In this document: one piece after another, positions 55,269 through 64,000 of the stretch
Layout of the letters: each line of letters opens with the position of its first letter
Position numbering within the stretch: position 1 is the stretch's first letter
From: Pseudofrankia sp. DC12
GTDB taxonomy: Bacteria; Actinomycetota; Actinomycetes; Frankiales; Frankiaceae
Assembly (NCBI RefSeq): GCF_000966285.1
Contig: NZ_KQ031391.1
Location: 4,480,540 to 4,544,539, forward strand
Reading direction: 5' to 3'
Length of the DNA stretch: 64,000 bases
Notes under the pieces: generated by a model
The model's database searches: none
What the model saw: only the letters and a program-made list of their open reading frames with translations
What the model was told of the DNA's origin: nothing
Program-made: the position numbers and the translations under genes

Positions 55269-55805
55269 CTAGGCGGCGAGGGCGGCCAGGAGGTAGCGGA
55301 CGAGGGTGCTGGTGGGGCGGGTGGGCGCTGGGTTGGCCAGGCCGCCCTCGATGGTGGCGACGACCGCCTCGGCGGCGACCTCGCGGTCCGGCTCGGGGAC
55401 CAGGTCGGTGACCGCGGCGAGCGCGAGGCCGTGCAGCCATTCGTGCAGCCGCGCGTGGTAGGCCATCACCGGCGGCGCGTGCGGAGCCCGCTCCGCGACG
55501 CAGGGATGCAGGGTGCGGCGGCGCTCGACCGAGTCGAGGGCGGCGAACAGCCGGTCCGCCGGCTCACCGGCCAAGCCGCCGATCCGGTCGACCTCGCCGT
55601 CCAGCAGCCGGTTGAGCACGGCGGCGAACGCGTGGTCCTTGGTCCGGAAGTACCAGTACACCGAACCTGGCTCGATGCCGGCCGCGCGGGCGATCTCGGC
55701 CACGGACGTCCCGGCGAAGCCGTGGGCGAGGAACTGCTCCTCGGCGACGGCGAGCAGGGCGTCCACCCGCTCCTCGCGGGGAACCTCCTGGCGGTTGCGC
55801 GGCAC
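55269..55805 (-). CDS. TetR-family transcriptional regulator
   Basis: A 178-residue regulator. The helix-turn-helix occupies about 14-58 (ERVDALLAVAEEQFLAHG, TSVAEIARAAGIEPGSVYWYF spread across it, then RTKDHAF). The remainder is helical and variable. It stands alone between gene-free regions, so its targets are not indicated by position. ATG not present at 55805; the start used is the first in-frame codon and the sequence MPRNRQEVPREERVDALL fits a full HTH. Confidence 0.83.
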   Translation of the reverse strand: MPRNRQEVPREERVDALLAVAEEQFLAHGFAGTSVAEIARAAGIEPGSVYWYFRTKDHAFAAVLNRLLDGEVDRIGGLAGEPADRLFAALDSVERRRTLHPCVAERAPHAPPVMAYHARLHEWLHGLALAAVTDLVPEPDREVAAEAVVATIEGGLANPAPTRPTSTLVRYLLAALAA

Positions 55806-55940
55806 CTGATCAGCGTAGCGAGACCGGTCCCGAGGAGTTGTGTTTCACGGCACTTCCTCGAGGCGACCGGACGCTGCGGCCACTTCGAGGGCCGTCGGGC
55901 ACTGCGGTGCCCGACGTCGTGGCCTCAACACCGTTCCCCC

Positions 55941-55957
55941 TGCGCAACTAGTGATCA
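55941..55957 (+). repeat. Dispersed palindromic repeat, copy 2
   Basis: TGCGCAACTAGTGATCA, identical to the minus-strand copy at 2054-2070, 54 kb away. Confidence 0.75.
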
Positions 55958-56046
55958 TCAGGGGCTGTCCCCGCCGATCGGGCCCATGATCGCGGACTGT
56001 GCAGGGAAAGTGGGCGCTCGATACCCTAATTTGCGCCTTTTGTCGC

Positions 56047-56063
56047 TGCGCAACCGGTGATCA
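56047..56063 (+). repeat. Dispersed palindromic repeat, copy 3
   Basis: TGCGCAACCGGTGATCA, two changes from copies 1 and 2. Preceded by CCCTAATTTGCGCC, whose elements also accompany copy 1 in altered order. Confidence 0.7.
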
Positions 56064-56574
56064 TGGTCAGCCAGCCGCCTGGCAATGGCTGAAGATCTCC
56101 GTCTGCGTCGCCGAATCGGCGTGGCGCGCGCCAGCCGGGGGCGACGGGTCGGCTATTTGGTGGATCTTGCCGTCCGCCGTCGCCGTGACCCGGCCGGATC
56201 TTGACCGCCGGGGCTGAGACGGCGTTCCTCGGCCCGGTCGAGGTGGCGCTCCGACTCTGGCCGGCCAGGACGATCATGACGGTCGCTTCCGCCTGCGCTC
56301 GGTGGCCACTCCCGCCGCCGGGAGCCCGCGTTGCCGCAGCTGTGAGTTATCGGACATGAGTGACGAGTAGTGATAGATCGGGTCGCGTGGGGGCAGGACT
56401 GTCCGTGGGCGGATCGCCGCGGTATAGCTAGCGCAATTCTCTTGATTTCGCCCCGAGAGACCAGCGACAGTGGAATCCGAGTTGTTCGACCGTCGCCTAG
56501 TGGTCCCGCCGGCGCCGATCATGACTCTCCCTCGCGCCGACCGGGGAGCCACCGGGTTCGTGGGAGGGAAAGTC

Positions 56575-56862
56575 ATGCCCGAGATCAGAAAGTCGTCAAC
56601 TGCCGGTTCCAGCGGGCGGCCGAGGCGAACCGACGTCCGGTCCGCCTCACTCAACCGGGCGCTGGCCGGCGCCAGGGCTCCGCAGGTCGCCGCCGCGCAA
56701 CGCGTCCAGCTGCATCGTGACGTGTCCGTCGCGGGTCGGCGCCGGGCCGCCATGAGCGCTCTGGTGGCCGCCCGGCGCCGGACCAACTTCCTGCTGGGCA
56801 CCCTCGACGGCCTGCGACGCGGGGCCGGCGGGCGCCGCGTACCAGGCGAGTCGACGGGATAG
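56575..56862 (+). CDS. Small basic hypothetical protein
   Basis: A 95-residue Arg-rich protein with no family I recognise. It starts [20 protein letters not shown] at an ATG preceded by GGGAGGG at ideal spacing, which is the main evidence for it. The middle ([20 protein letters not shown]) and the end ([17 protein letters not shown]) could be two helices. No signal peptide or TM. It lies 227 bp upstream of fbiC on the same strand. A nucleic-acid-binding role would fit the charge but is only a guess. Confidence 0.5.
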   Translation: MPEIRKSSTAGSSGRPRRTDVRSASLNRALAGARAPQVAAAQRVQLHRDVSVAGRRRAAMSALVAARRRTNFLLGTLDGLRRGAGGRRVPGESTG

Positions 56863-57089
56863 GCCGGCCCACGTCGCGGCCCGTCGCCAGCCCCGGCGCA
56901 CCGGTGTGCCGGGGCTGGCGACGGAAGGGCACGAGGCTGGCGGGAAGTGCGGGCGCGGTGCCGGAGTTCCGACGGTGGGGCTGTTCTCTGGCGCGGGCGC
57001 CCGCGCCTGATGCACAGTCCAGACCGTTCCCCGTCGGAACGGCGGCCGCCGGTCCGACGCGGTCCAGCCGAACCGCGTGGCCTTACCGA

Positions 57090-59831
57090 ATGCAGGTGGA
57101 CGCCTTGACCAGCTCCGGCACCGAGCCTCGCCCCGACGGGCCGTCGCCCAGCGCGTTGCGCCGGGCGCTGCGCCGGGCCAGGGATGGGGCGACGCTGGAC
57201 GTCGCCGAGGCGGCCGTACTGCTGGCGGCCCGCGGCGATGACCTGCGCGACCTGTCCGCGTCGGCGGCTCGGGTGCGGGACGCCGGTCTGGTGTCGGGCG
57301 GGCGGGCTGGCGTCGTCACCTACTCGCCGAAGGTGTTCATCCCGCTGACCCGGCTGTGTCGGGACCGCTGCCACTACTGCACCTTCGCGACCGTCCCGCA
57401 CCGGCTGCCCGCGGCCTACCTGGAGATCGACGAGGTCCTCGAGATCGCGCGCGCCGGTGCGGCGGCGGGCTGCGCCGAGGCCCTGTTCACCCTCGGTGAC
57501 CGGCCGGAGGACCGGTGGCCGGCGGCGCGGGAGTGGCTGGACGCGCACGGCTACGACTCGACGCTGGGCTACCTGCGCGCCGCGGCGATCGCGGTGCTGG
57601 AGGAGACCGGCCTGCTGCCGCACCTGAACCCGGGGGTGCTGAGCTGGGCCGAGCTCGCCCGGCTCAAGGCGGTCGCCCCGTCGATGGGGATGATGCTGGA
57701 GACCACGGGCCGGCGGCTGTTCACCGAGCCAGGCGGGGCGCACTACGGCTCCCCGGACAAGGACCCCGACGTCCGGCTGCGCATGCTGGAGGACGCCGGG
57801 CGTCTCAACATCCCGTTCACCACAGGCCTTCTGCTGGGCATTGGCGAGAACCGGCAGGAGCGGGCTGAGACGATCTTCGAGCTGCGCCGGATCTCGAAGG
57901 CGTACGGGTCGATCCAGGAAGTGATCGTCCAGAACTTCCGGGCCAAGGACGACACCGCGATGCGCGGCGAGCCGGACGTCGGCGCCGAGGAACTGGCCGC
58001 CGCCGTCGCCGTCACCCGGCTGGTGCTGGGGCCGACGGCGCGGGTGCAGGCCCCGCCGAACATGGTCGACCGGGACGAGTGCGCGCTGCTGATCGCCGCC
58101 GGCATCGACGACTGGGGCGGCGTCTCGCCGGTCACCCCCGACCACGTGAACCCGGAGCGGCCCTGGCCGGCGCTGGACGTGCTGGGCGAGGCGACGGCCG
58201 CGGCGGGCTTCGAGCTGCGGCCTAGGCTGACCGTCTACCCGCCGTACCGGACCGAGCCCTGGCTGGACCCCCGGCTGGCGGCGCACGTGGGTGCCCTGGC
58301 CGGCCCGGACGGGCTGCTGCGGCCGGGGGCTGTGCCGGTCGGTCTGCCCTGGCAGGAACCCGATGGCGGCTTCACCGACAGCACCGGGCGCACCGACCTG
58401 CACACCGCGATCGACACCGACGGCCGCAACACCGCGGCGCGGGTCGACTTCGACACCGTCTACGGCGACTGGGCCGAGCTGCGCGCCCAGGTGAGCGCCG
58501 CCGGGACCGGCGCGGACGGCGTCATCGGCACCGGCTCCCGCGCCGCCGCCGTCGGGGGTGCCATCGCTGGAGACGCGGACGTCGCGGCGGTCCCCGGCGC
58601 CTTCGGGGCTCCGGTCGGGACTGGGGATCGAGTCGGCGCCGGGTCGCCGGCCGGCCCGGCGACCCGGCGCGGAGGCGACCCCGAGGTGCTGGCCGCGCTG
58701 CGGCACGCGGCCGAAGAGCCGGCCGGGCTCTCCGATGCCGAGGCGCTCGCGCTGTTCGGCGCGACCGGTCCGGAACTGGAGGCGCTGTGCCGCCTCGCCG
58801 ACGACCTGCGCCGCGACGCCGTCGGCGACGATGTCACGTACGTGGTCAACCGCAACATCAACTTCACCAACGTCTGTTACACCGGCTGCCGGTTCTGCGC
58901 GTTCGCCCAGCGGCGCGGAGACGCCGACGCCTACACGCTGTCGTTCGGCGAAGTCGGCTCCCGATCCACCGAGGCGTGGGAGATCGGTGCCACCGAGGTG
59001 TGCGTGCAGGGCGGTATCCACCCGGACCTGCCGGGCACGGCCTACTTCGACCTGGCCCGCGAGATCAAGAAGGCCGCGCCGGACCTCCACCTGCACGCGT
59101 TCTCGCCGATGGAGGTCATGAACGGCGTCAGCCGCACCGGGCTGTCCGTCGCCGACTGGCTGACGGCCGCGAAGGAGGCCGGCGTCGACACGGTCCCGGG
59201 CACCGCCGCGGAGATCCTCGACGACGAGGTGCGCTGGGTGCTCACCAAGGGCAAGCTGCCGGCCGCCGCGTGGGTCGAGGTCATCACGACCGCTCATCGG
59301 GTTGGCCTGCGCTCATCGGCGACGATGATGTACGGCCACGTCGACACCCCGGCGCACTGGCTGGCCCACCTGCGGCTGCTGCGGTCGATCCAGGAGGACA
59401 CCGGCGGCTTCACCGAGTTCGTCGCGCTGCCGTTCGTGCACCACAGCGCGCCGATCTACCTGGCCGGCGTGGCCCGCCCCGGCCCCACCGTCCAGGAGAA
59501 CCGAGCGGTGCACGCGATGGCGCGCATCCTTCTGCACGGCGCGATCTCGAACATCCAGTGCTCGTGGGTGAAGCTCGGCACCGAGGGCTGCCGCGCCGTG
59601 CTCGCTGGCGGCGTCAACGACATCGGCGGCACGCTGATGGAGGAGACCATCAGCCGGATGGCCGGCTCCCAGCACGGCTCCCGCCGCTCGATCGAGGAGC
59701 TGGAGGACGTGGCCACCCGCGCCGGCCGCCCAGCCCGCCAACGCACCACCACCTACGGGGAAGTCCCCCAGGAGCGCTTCGACGCCGCGAGAGTCACCCC
59801 CAACCGCACCGCGCTCCCGCTCATCTTCTGA
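57090..59831 (+). CDS. fbiC: 7,8-didemethyl-8-hydroxy-5-deazariboflavin (Fo) synthase, fused CofG-CofH
   Basis: A 913-residue bifunctional radical SAM enzyme that makes the Fo chromophore of F420 from tyrosine and the flavin precursor 5-amino-6-ribitylamino-uracil. The N-terminal CofG half has its cluster motif CRDRCHYC at residues 90-97; the CofH half has CYTGCRFC at about 596-603. Both cysteine triads are complete. A Gly/Ala-rich linker of about 60 residues (about 475-535) joins the halves. The ATG at 57090 is preferred; TTG 57105 is an alternative. Unlinked to fbiAB by about 2.5 kb, but in the same region. Confidence 0.95.
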   Translation: MQVDALTSSGTEPRPDGPSPSALRRALRRARDGATLDVAEAAVLLAARGDDLRDLSASAARVRDAGLVSGGRAGVVTYSPKVFIPLTRLCRDRCHYCTFATVPHRLPAAYLEIDEVLEIARAGAAAGCAEALFTLGDRPEDRWPAAREWLDAHGYDSTLGYLRAAAIAVLEETGLLPHLNPGVLSWAELARLKAVAPSMGMMLETTGRRLFTEPGGAHYGSPDKDPDVRLRMLEDAGRLNIPFTTGLLLGIGENRQERAETIFELRRISKAYGSIQEVIVQNFRAKDDTAMRGEPDVGAEELAAAVAVTRLVLGPTARVQAPPNMVDRDECALLIAAGIDDWGGVSPVTPDHVNPERPWPALDVLGEATAAAGFELRPRLTVYPPYRTEPWLDPRLAAHVGALAGPDGLLRPGAVPVGLPWQEPDGGFTDSTGRTDLHTAIDTDGRNTAARVDFDTVYGDWAELRAQVSAAGTGADGVIGTGSRAAAVGGAIAGDADVAAVPGAFGAPVGTGDRVGAGSPAGPATRRGGDPEVLAALRHAAEEPAGLSDAEALALFGATGPELEALCRLADDLRRDAVGDDVTYVVNRNINFTNVCYTGCRFCAFAQRRGDADAYTLSFGEVGSRSTEAWEIGATEVCVQGGIHPDLPGTAYFDLAREIKKAAPDLHLHAFSPMEVMNGVSRTGLSVADWLTAAKEAGVDTVPGTAAEILDDEVRWVLTKGKLPAAAWVEVITTAHRVGLRSSATMMYGHVDTPAHWLAHLRLLRSIQEDTGGFTEFVALPFVHHSAPIYLAGVARPGPTVQENRAVHAMARILLHGAISNIQCSWVKLGTEGCRAVLAGGVNDIGGTLMEETISRMAGSQHGSRRSIEELEDVATRAGRPARQRTTTYGEVPQERFDAARVTPNRTALPLIF

Positions 59832-60316
59832 CCGGCCCTGAGGACCGGGCCGCCGGCCACGGGAGGCCGCCGTAGGCCCACTGGAGTCACTACATCCCGT
59901 AACTGGCTGTGGATGGCGCCGGAGCGTTGCAAGGTGGTCCGGGAGGGTACGCGGCCGTTGTCCCTTGTCGGACACGGCGCGATTCCGCAGGGTGTGCGCC
60001 GGACTGCGTCGCGTCTCGACGTGGTCGCCGCGGTGTGGTCTCCACAGCCGCGTGTAACGGGTGGCTCCTGGGAGCGGACCCTCCGTCACGGCGCCCGGTG
60101 ACTGTGAGCTATGGTCATGTCGCTGGTTGTAGAAGATGTTGCGCCGGTAGGGTTGACGTGGGCCGTCTTCGGCACGTGTAATTACCGGCGTGTCATTCCC
60201 CCCGCCGGGGGGGAGACTTCTGGTAATGCGACCCCCCGGTGTGGACACCAGTTACCTGCGCGCCGGCGCCCGGGGGGTGACCGACCGCACCGCGACGGGT
60301 CTGGAGGGGTCCTTTG
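59832..60316. other. Intergenic region upstream of whiB
   Basis: About 485 bp with no gene. It contains the strong-looking promoter at 60153-60182 and, in the presumed leader, a short hairpin of CCCCCCGCC-GGGGGGG at about 60199-60215. Confidence 0.6.
60153..60182 (+). promoter_or_regulatory. Sigma70-type promoter of whiB
   Basis: TTGACG (-35, 60153-60158), an 18-bp spacer and TGTAAT (-10, 60177-60182), close to the consensus in an otherwise GC-rich region. It would give a leader of about 125 nt before the ATG at 60317, which follows GGAGGGG. Confidence 0.65.
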
Positions 60317-61087
60317 ATGGAGCACACCGACGCGGGCGTCCGAACGCCGCCAGTGGGCCTACGGACGCGCGAGGAGGAGCACGACCGCACGACCGTGGGC
60401 CTCCCGGCCACGGCGCTGGGCTCGCGTCCTGGCGTCCTGGGAAGGACGCGCCCGCCCGCACCCCGTACGCCCGTGGACGCGCACGCGGCCGCGGAGCTGC
60501 GGGTGCCGACCCCCACGTCCTACGCCGGGCGGGCCACGTCCGACGCAGGCTACGACCTCGCCCGCCCCGCGCCCAGCACCGCGCAGCCGATCGCCTACGC
60601 CACCACCCGTCGTGACGAGGCCGTCGCCGTGCTTGCGGAGTCCGAAGCGAGGGCCGAGGAGGCGACGGCGCAGGACGTGACGGCCGAGGAAGGCGAGCTC
60701 GACACCGACGACGACAGCGCGGACGACGTCGACGACGAGGTCGAGGGCGACGACCTCGACGCGGAGCTTCCCGGGGCCGGCCAGCCCGGCGGCGTCCCGG
60801 CTTGCGGCGCGAACCGGCCGATGCTGGCCGAGGTGATCGACATCGGGCTGGGTGACCTGCTCGGTGAGGTCATGGAGTGGCAGGAGCGCGCACTGTGCGC
60901 GCAGACCGACCCGGAGGCCTTCTTCCCGGAGAAGGGCGGCTCGACCCGGGAGGCCAAGCGCATCTGCTCGGGCTGCGAGGTCCGCACCGAGTGCCTCGAG
61001 TACGCGCTCGCCAACGACGAGCGGTTCGGCATCTGGGGCGGCATGTCCGAACGCGAACGGCGCAAGCAGCGCCGCCGGGCCGGATAG
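60317..61087 (+). CDS. whiB2: WhiB-family iron-sulfur transcription factor with long N-terminal extension (WhiB2-type)
   Basis: A 256-residue regulator. The C-terminal ~90 residues hold the [4Fe-4S] ligands C194, C217, C220 and C226 (C-x22-C-x2-C-x5-C), the FGIWGGMSERERR turn and a basic tail. WhiB2/WhmD relatives control septation and are usually 90-130 residues; here about 165 extra residues precede the domain, ending in a very acidic run (EEGELDTDDDSADDVDDEV). Position next to fbi and mannose genes matches Rv3260c. A GGAGGGG site fixes the ATG; a TTG stands immediately upstream. Subclass assignment rests on context and sequence pattern. Confidence 0.85.
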   Translation: MEHTDAGVRTPPVGLRTREEEHDRTTVGLPATALGSRPGVLGRTRPPAPRTPVDAHAAAELRVPTPTSYAGRATSDAGYDLARPAPSTAQPIAYATTRRDEAVAVLAESEARAEEATAQDVTAEEGELDTDDDSADDVDDEVEGDDLDAELPGAGQPGGVPACGANRPMLAEVIDIGLGDLLGEVMEWQERALCAQTDPEAFFPEKGGSTREAKRICSGCEVRTECLEYALANDERFGIWGGMSERERRKQRRRAG

Positions 61088-61105
61088 CCCGGCCGCGGGC
61101 ACCCG

Positions 61106-64000
61106 GTGGAGACCGCGGTGGGCCAGCTGGGCCCAGCCGATCCTCCGCCGGGCGCGGGCGCCGGGGGCGATTCGTCACCCTCGCGGCAAACAGCCGATCC
61201 GACCGGCTTGCGCGGCGGGGACGTGGGAGCGTCCCTGGAGCCGCCTGCGGCCCGGGTCGTCGCCGTGGTCACGTCCGCCGTGACCGGCCCTGGGCCCGGC
61301 CGCTCGGCCTGGGTTCCGGCCCAGCGGCCGCCGTCCGCCGGCGGCCAGGCCGTTGATCTTCCGGTCGCCGTCGTGGGGCAGCGCCACCCGCTCGAACGGG
61401 TCGTGGTGGTCCCTGTGGCCGGGCCGTCGCCGGCCGCCGCGATCGTCCAGGCGCTGCGGTCGCAGACGCTGCCGGACAGGGGGTTCGTCTGGCTGCTCGA
61501 CGAGTCCAGCCGGCCCGCGCCGGACGCGCTCGACCGCCTGCTGGCCTGTGCCGCGCTCGATCCGGGCGCCGCCGTTCTGGGTCCGACCGGCGTCACCGTC
61601 GACCGCTCCGGGCGCCGCCGCTCAGCTCCGGGCGAGCCGCTGGCGGTCCGTGACGTGCTGGCCGTCAACCGGGTCGGTGCCCTGGTGCGGGCCTCGGCCT
61701 GGCGCCTGCTGGACGGCCCGAACCCGTTGGCCGGCCGGGCCGACGACCTCGACCTGTGCTGGCGGGCCTGGCGCGCGGGGCTACGCGTCGTCGCCGTTCC
61801 GTCCGCGCGGATGCTACCGGCCCAGGTGGGCGAGCCCGACGCCGGAACTGCCGGCCGGGTCGCGCGGACCGACGCCCTTCGTGTCCGGGTCGCGCAGTCC
61901 GGCTTCTGGGACACGCCGGCCGTCGTCGGCAGCGTTGTGCTGGCCGGGCTGGCCCGCACCGCGCTGGCATTGGGCCGCGGCCGGCTCCGCGCCGCCGCCG
62001 TCGAGGCGTTGGTGCTGGCCGGCGCGCTCGCGGATCCGGCCCGGCTGTGGGGGCTGCGGCGGCGCTCGGCACCGCTGCGGCGGGTGCCGGCCCGCGCGCT
62101 GCGCGGGCTGCTGCCCCGCCTCGCCCGACCCGGGCTCGCCCCGCGTCCGGCCCGCGCTGCCGCGCCGGCCACGGACCGAGCCCGCCATGCGTTCCCATCG
62201 GTCCAGCCGCCGGTGCTGCTCGCGGTGCTGTTGACGGCGGCGGGCTGTGTCCTGACCGACCTGGGGCGTGACGGCGGGCGTCCGGCGCCGTTGCCGCGGG
62301 CAGCGGCCCAGCTGTGGTCGGCCGTCTGGTCCGGCTGGCTCGGGCCGGCTGGCGGGCTGCTCGGCGGTCCCGGGCCGGCGCCACCGTGGGCCCCGATGCT
62401 CGCGCTGATGTCGTCCGCGCTGGGTGGGCGTCCCGAGCTCGCCGCCCGGGTGCTGGTCGCCGCGACAACGGTCTTGGCCGGGCTCGTCGCCTGTCGCGCG
62501 GCCCAGACGCTCGGCGGGCTCGCGGCCCGTCCCTGGGCCCGGGCCGGGCTTGCCGCCTGCTATGCCCTGGCGCCCCCGGTCACCGCGGCCGCCCGGGCCG
62601 GAAGCCTGGCCGCCGTCGGCGCGTGCGTCGCGGCCCCGGTCCTGCTCGCCGCCGCCGTCCGGGCGCTGGCCCCGGCCGAGTCCCGGCTGGGGCTGCCGGT
62701 TTCAGCTGGGACCGAGCCTGGCCCGGCGGGGACCGGATGGCGGAGTTGGTGGGCGTTGGCCGGGGCACTGCTGCTCGGGGACGCGTGCACGCCCGGGCTG
62801 CTGCCGGTGGCCGCCGTCGGGCTGGTCGCCGCTGTGATCGCGGTCCGTCGCCGCGCCGAGCCCGCCGGACCTTGGCGAGACCGGTCCTCGACCGGCGAGC
62901 CGGGCCGCCCCAGGCTCGGGACGCGGGGGCTCATGGGCCGGGTCGGCGTCGTACTGCTGGTCGGATGCGCACCGCTGCTGCCAGCTCTGGCGACGGCCGC
63001 GCGTGGCGGACCGCTGGGAGTGCTCTCGGTCCTCCTCGACGAGCCGAGCCGGGCCGGAGTCGATGCGCCCGCTGTGGGGGTCTTCGCGGCTGTCTGCGCG
63101 TTCGCGGCGGCGCTCGGCGGACGGGCCGTGCGGGCTGGTGTCGTTGTCTGCTGGCTGGTGGCGGCCGCCGGCTGGGTCACCGGCCAGGACGCGCTCGCCG
63201 CCGCCGGGATGCTCGCCGGGGTCGGCCTTGCCTGGTCCGCCCGCCTGGACAGGGCACGCCCCCGCCCGGCTCCCGGCCCGCGGGGCCGCCGGGCGTGGCC
63301 GCGCGGGGCCGTGGCCCTGTTGCTTTCCACGGTGCTCGCCGCGGGCCCCATCCTGCTCTTCGTCCGGGCGTCGGGCTGGCTCGGCCGCACCCCCGAACCG
63401 GTGAGCTGGGGCGGCTCGGACGGCCTCGGTGCCCCGACCTCCGGCGGGGCGGCCGGCGACGGGTCCACCGCCGCGGCCGATCCGTCCGCTGCGGCCCGCA
63501 CCCTCGTACTGCGTCCGTCGGCCGGTGGGGTGACCTACACGCTGACCTCCGGGCCGGGGCCGACGCTGATCGACAGCGCCGGCGACCCGTCCCGGCCGGC
63601 GCGTGCGTTCCTCGCCTCGGTCGTGGCCGACCTCTCCGTCGGGGGCGGCTGGGCCGCCTCGGCGCTGCCGGCGCTCGGCGTCGACGAGATCTGGCTCCCG
63701 ACCGGCACCGGGGCCGACCAGCCACCGGCGAACGGGGCCACGGCCGGCGCCGCCCCGCGGGACGCTGCCGGGTTCGCCCAGGAGGTCGGCGGAAGGACGA
63801 CGTTCACAGCGGGCGGGCTCGTCGCTGCTCTGGACGCGACCGACGGGCTGGAACGCGACCAGCCGAGGCCAGATGGCTACTACTGGCGTCTCGGCCCGAT
63901 GGCCGGTCCGGTGGCCGAACTGCGGCTGCTCGCGCCCGGTCCAGCGGCGGGAGCGGAGGTCGTCGCCGGCCGGGAGGCCCGGGCGGGCACCGCGCGAACC
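61106..64000 (+). CDS. GT2-like protein with polytopic membrane region (partial, runs off window)
   Basis: An open frame from a GTG at 61106 to the window end, over 960 residues, with no stop. Residues about 90-250 form a degenerate GT2-type domain (VVVVPVAGPSPAAAIVQAL, VWLLDESSRPAPDALD, DDLDLCWRAWRAGLRVVAVP). Multiple hydrophobic segments follow from about residue 370 to 755, then a soluble part including TLIDSAGDPSRPARAFLASV. The catalytic DxD is not clear (LLDESS). It lies 18 bp after whiB on the same strand, so may share its promoter. A large GT2-TM protein beside whiB2 is, to my knowledge, common in actinobacteria. Confidence 0.75.
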   Translation, partial: METAVGQLGPADPPPGAGAGGDSSPSRQTADPTGLRGGDVGASLEPPAARVVAVVTSAVTGPGPGRSAWVPAQRPPSAGGQAVDLPVAVVGQRHPLERVVVVPVAGPSPAAAIVQALRSQTLPDRGFVWLLDESSRPAPDALDRLLACAALDPGAAVLGPTGVTVDRSGRRRSAPGEPLAVRDVLAVNRVGALVRASAWRLLDGPNPLAGRADDLDLCWRAWRAGLRVVAVPSARMLPAQVGEPDAGTAGRVARTDALRVRVAQSGFWDTPAVVGSVVLAGLARTALALGRGRLRAAAVEALVLAGALADPARLWGLRRRSAPLRRVPARALRGLLPRLARPGLAPRPARAAAPATDRARHAFPSVQPPVLLAVLLTAAGCVLTDLGRDGGRPAPLPRAAAQLWSAVWSGWLGPAGGLLGGPGPAPPWAPMLALMSSALGGRPELAARVLVAATTVLAGLVACRAAQTLGGLAARPWARAGLAACYALAPPVTAAARAGSLAAVGACVAAPVLLAAAVRALAPAESRLGLPVSAGTEPGPAGTGWRSWWALAGALLLGDACTPGLLPVAAVGLVAAVIAVRRRAEPAGPWRDRSSTGEPGRPRLGTRGLMGRVGVVLLVGCAPLLPALATAARGGPLGVLSVLLDEPSRAGVDAPAVGVFAAVCAFAAALGGRAVRAGVVVCWLVAAAGWVTGQDALAAAGMLAGVGLAWSARLDRARPRPAPGPRGRRAWPRGAVALLLSTVLAAGPILLFVRASGWLGRTPEPVSWGGSDGLGAPTSGGAAGDGSTAAADPSAAARTLVLRPSAGGVTYTLTSGPGPTLIDSAGDPSRPARAFLASVVADLSVGGGWAASALPALGVDEIWLPTGTGADQPPANGATAGAAPRDAAGFAQEVGGRTTFTAGGLVAALDATDGLERDQPRPDGYYWRLGPMAGPVAELRLLAPGPAAGAEVVAGREARAGTART

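Larger units (their letters stand above)
55806..56574. other. Gene-free intergenic region with dispersed repeats
   Basis: About 770 bp. It contains the 10-bp hairpin CGTCGGGCAC/GTGCCCGACG (55893-55916, loop TGCG) and two copies of the TGCGCAAC repeat. Base composition drops around 56020-56060 and 56340-56460. No gene supported. Confidence 0.6.

Noticed and set aside
55893-55916. Terminator of the tetR gene at 55269-55805
   Set aside because: The hairpin lies upstream, not downstream, of that gene; left as an unexplained hairpin within the intergenic entry.
56274-59297. Minus-strand open frame of about 1000 codons opposite fbiC
   Set aside because: fbiC is unambiguous on the plus strand; the antisense translation has no recognisable protein features.

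Overview
The window is about 72% G+C with dense overlapping genes, frequent GTG/TTG starts and long spurious antisense reading frames, which points to an actinobacterium. A complete coenzyme F420 set (fbiA, fbiB, fbiC and a Ddn-type deazaflavin enzyme), a WhiB2-type regulator, and the order wbbL-like GT2, mannose-1-phosphate guanylyltransferase, fbiB/fbiA, whiB recall the mycobacterial Rv3260c-Rv3265c neighbourhood. A Frankia-like member of the Frankiales is my inference from gene content and repeat-rich intergenic DNA; no rRNA or tRNA gene is present to confirm it.

Layout. 1-1.8 kb: metG. 1.8-2.6 kb: gene-free, tandem repeats. 2.6-6.9 kb: a TetR regulator and two paralogous 14-TM drug exporters whose promoters carry the same twin operator-like sites. 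7.3-9.0 kb: an apparently intact group II intron. 9.1-17.4 kb: a polytopic GT-C-like protein, a beta-hydroxyacid dehydrogenase, a DUF2142-like membrane protein, an SDR dehydrogenase and a divergent MFS exporter. 17.4-33.2 kb: a surface-glycan export locus. The minus-strand operon wzm-wzt-GT2-GT4-GT4 is translationally coupled; divergent from it are a COG5610-type HAD protein and a methyltransferase with a long disordered tail. 33.4-37.2 kb: a YjbR/MmcQ-MazG-like fusion and a membrane Ser/Thr kinase with a seven-blade WD40 sensor. 37.5-49.1 kb: envelope glycan genes (DUF2142-like, hexapeptide acyltransferase, DPM1-like GT2, three GT4s, two methyltransferases, a small membrane protein, a WbbL-like GT2). 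49.5-61.1 kb: mannose-1-phosphate guanylyltransferase, Ddn-like enzyme, DUF3105 protein, fbiB-fbiA, TetR, fbiC, whiB. 61.1 kb to the end: a GT2-like protein with a membrane region, cut by the window edge.

Working together. Most of the window serves the cell envelope: nucleotide-sugar supply, glycosyltransferases, methyl and acyl modification, and ABC export of a finished chain recognised by the Wzt C-terminal domain. The F420 genes form a second module. The two MFS/TetR units look like xenobiotic or antibiotic efflux under common control.

The most unusual items are the Wzm/Wzt locus, whose two glycosyltransferases carry similar-looking inserted beta-rich modules and very long disordered extensions; the twin 17-bp-spaced operators shared by two exporters; and several intergenic repeat families, including a nested inverted-repeat element at 54.6-55.0 kb and a hairpin repeat present in two tandem copies and one distant diverged copy.
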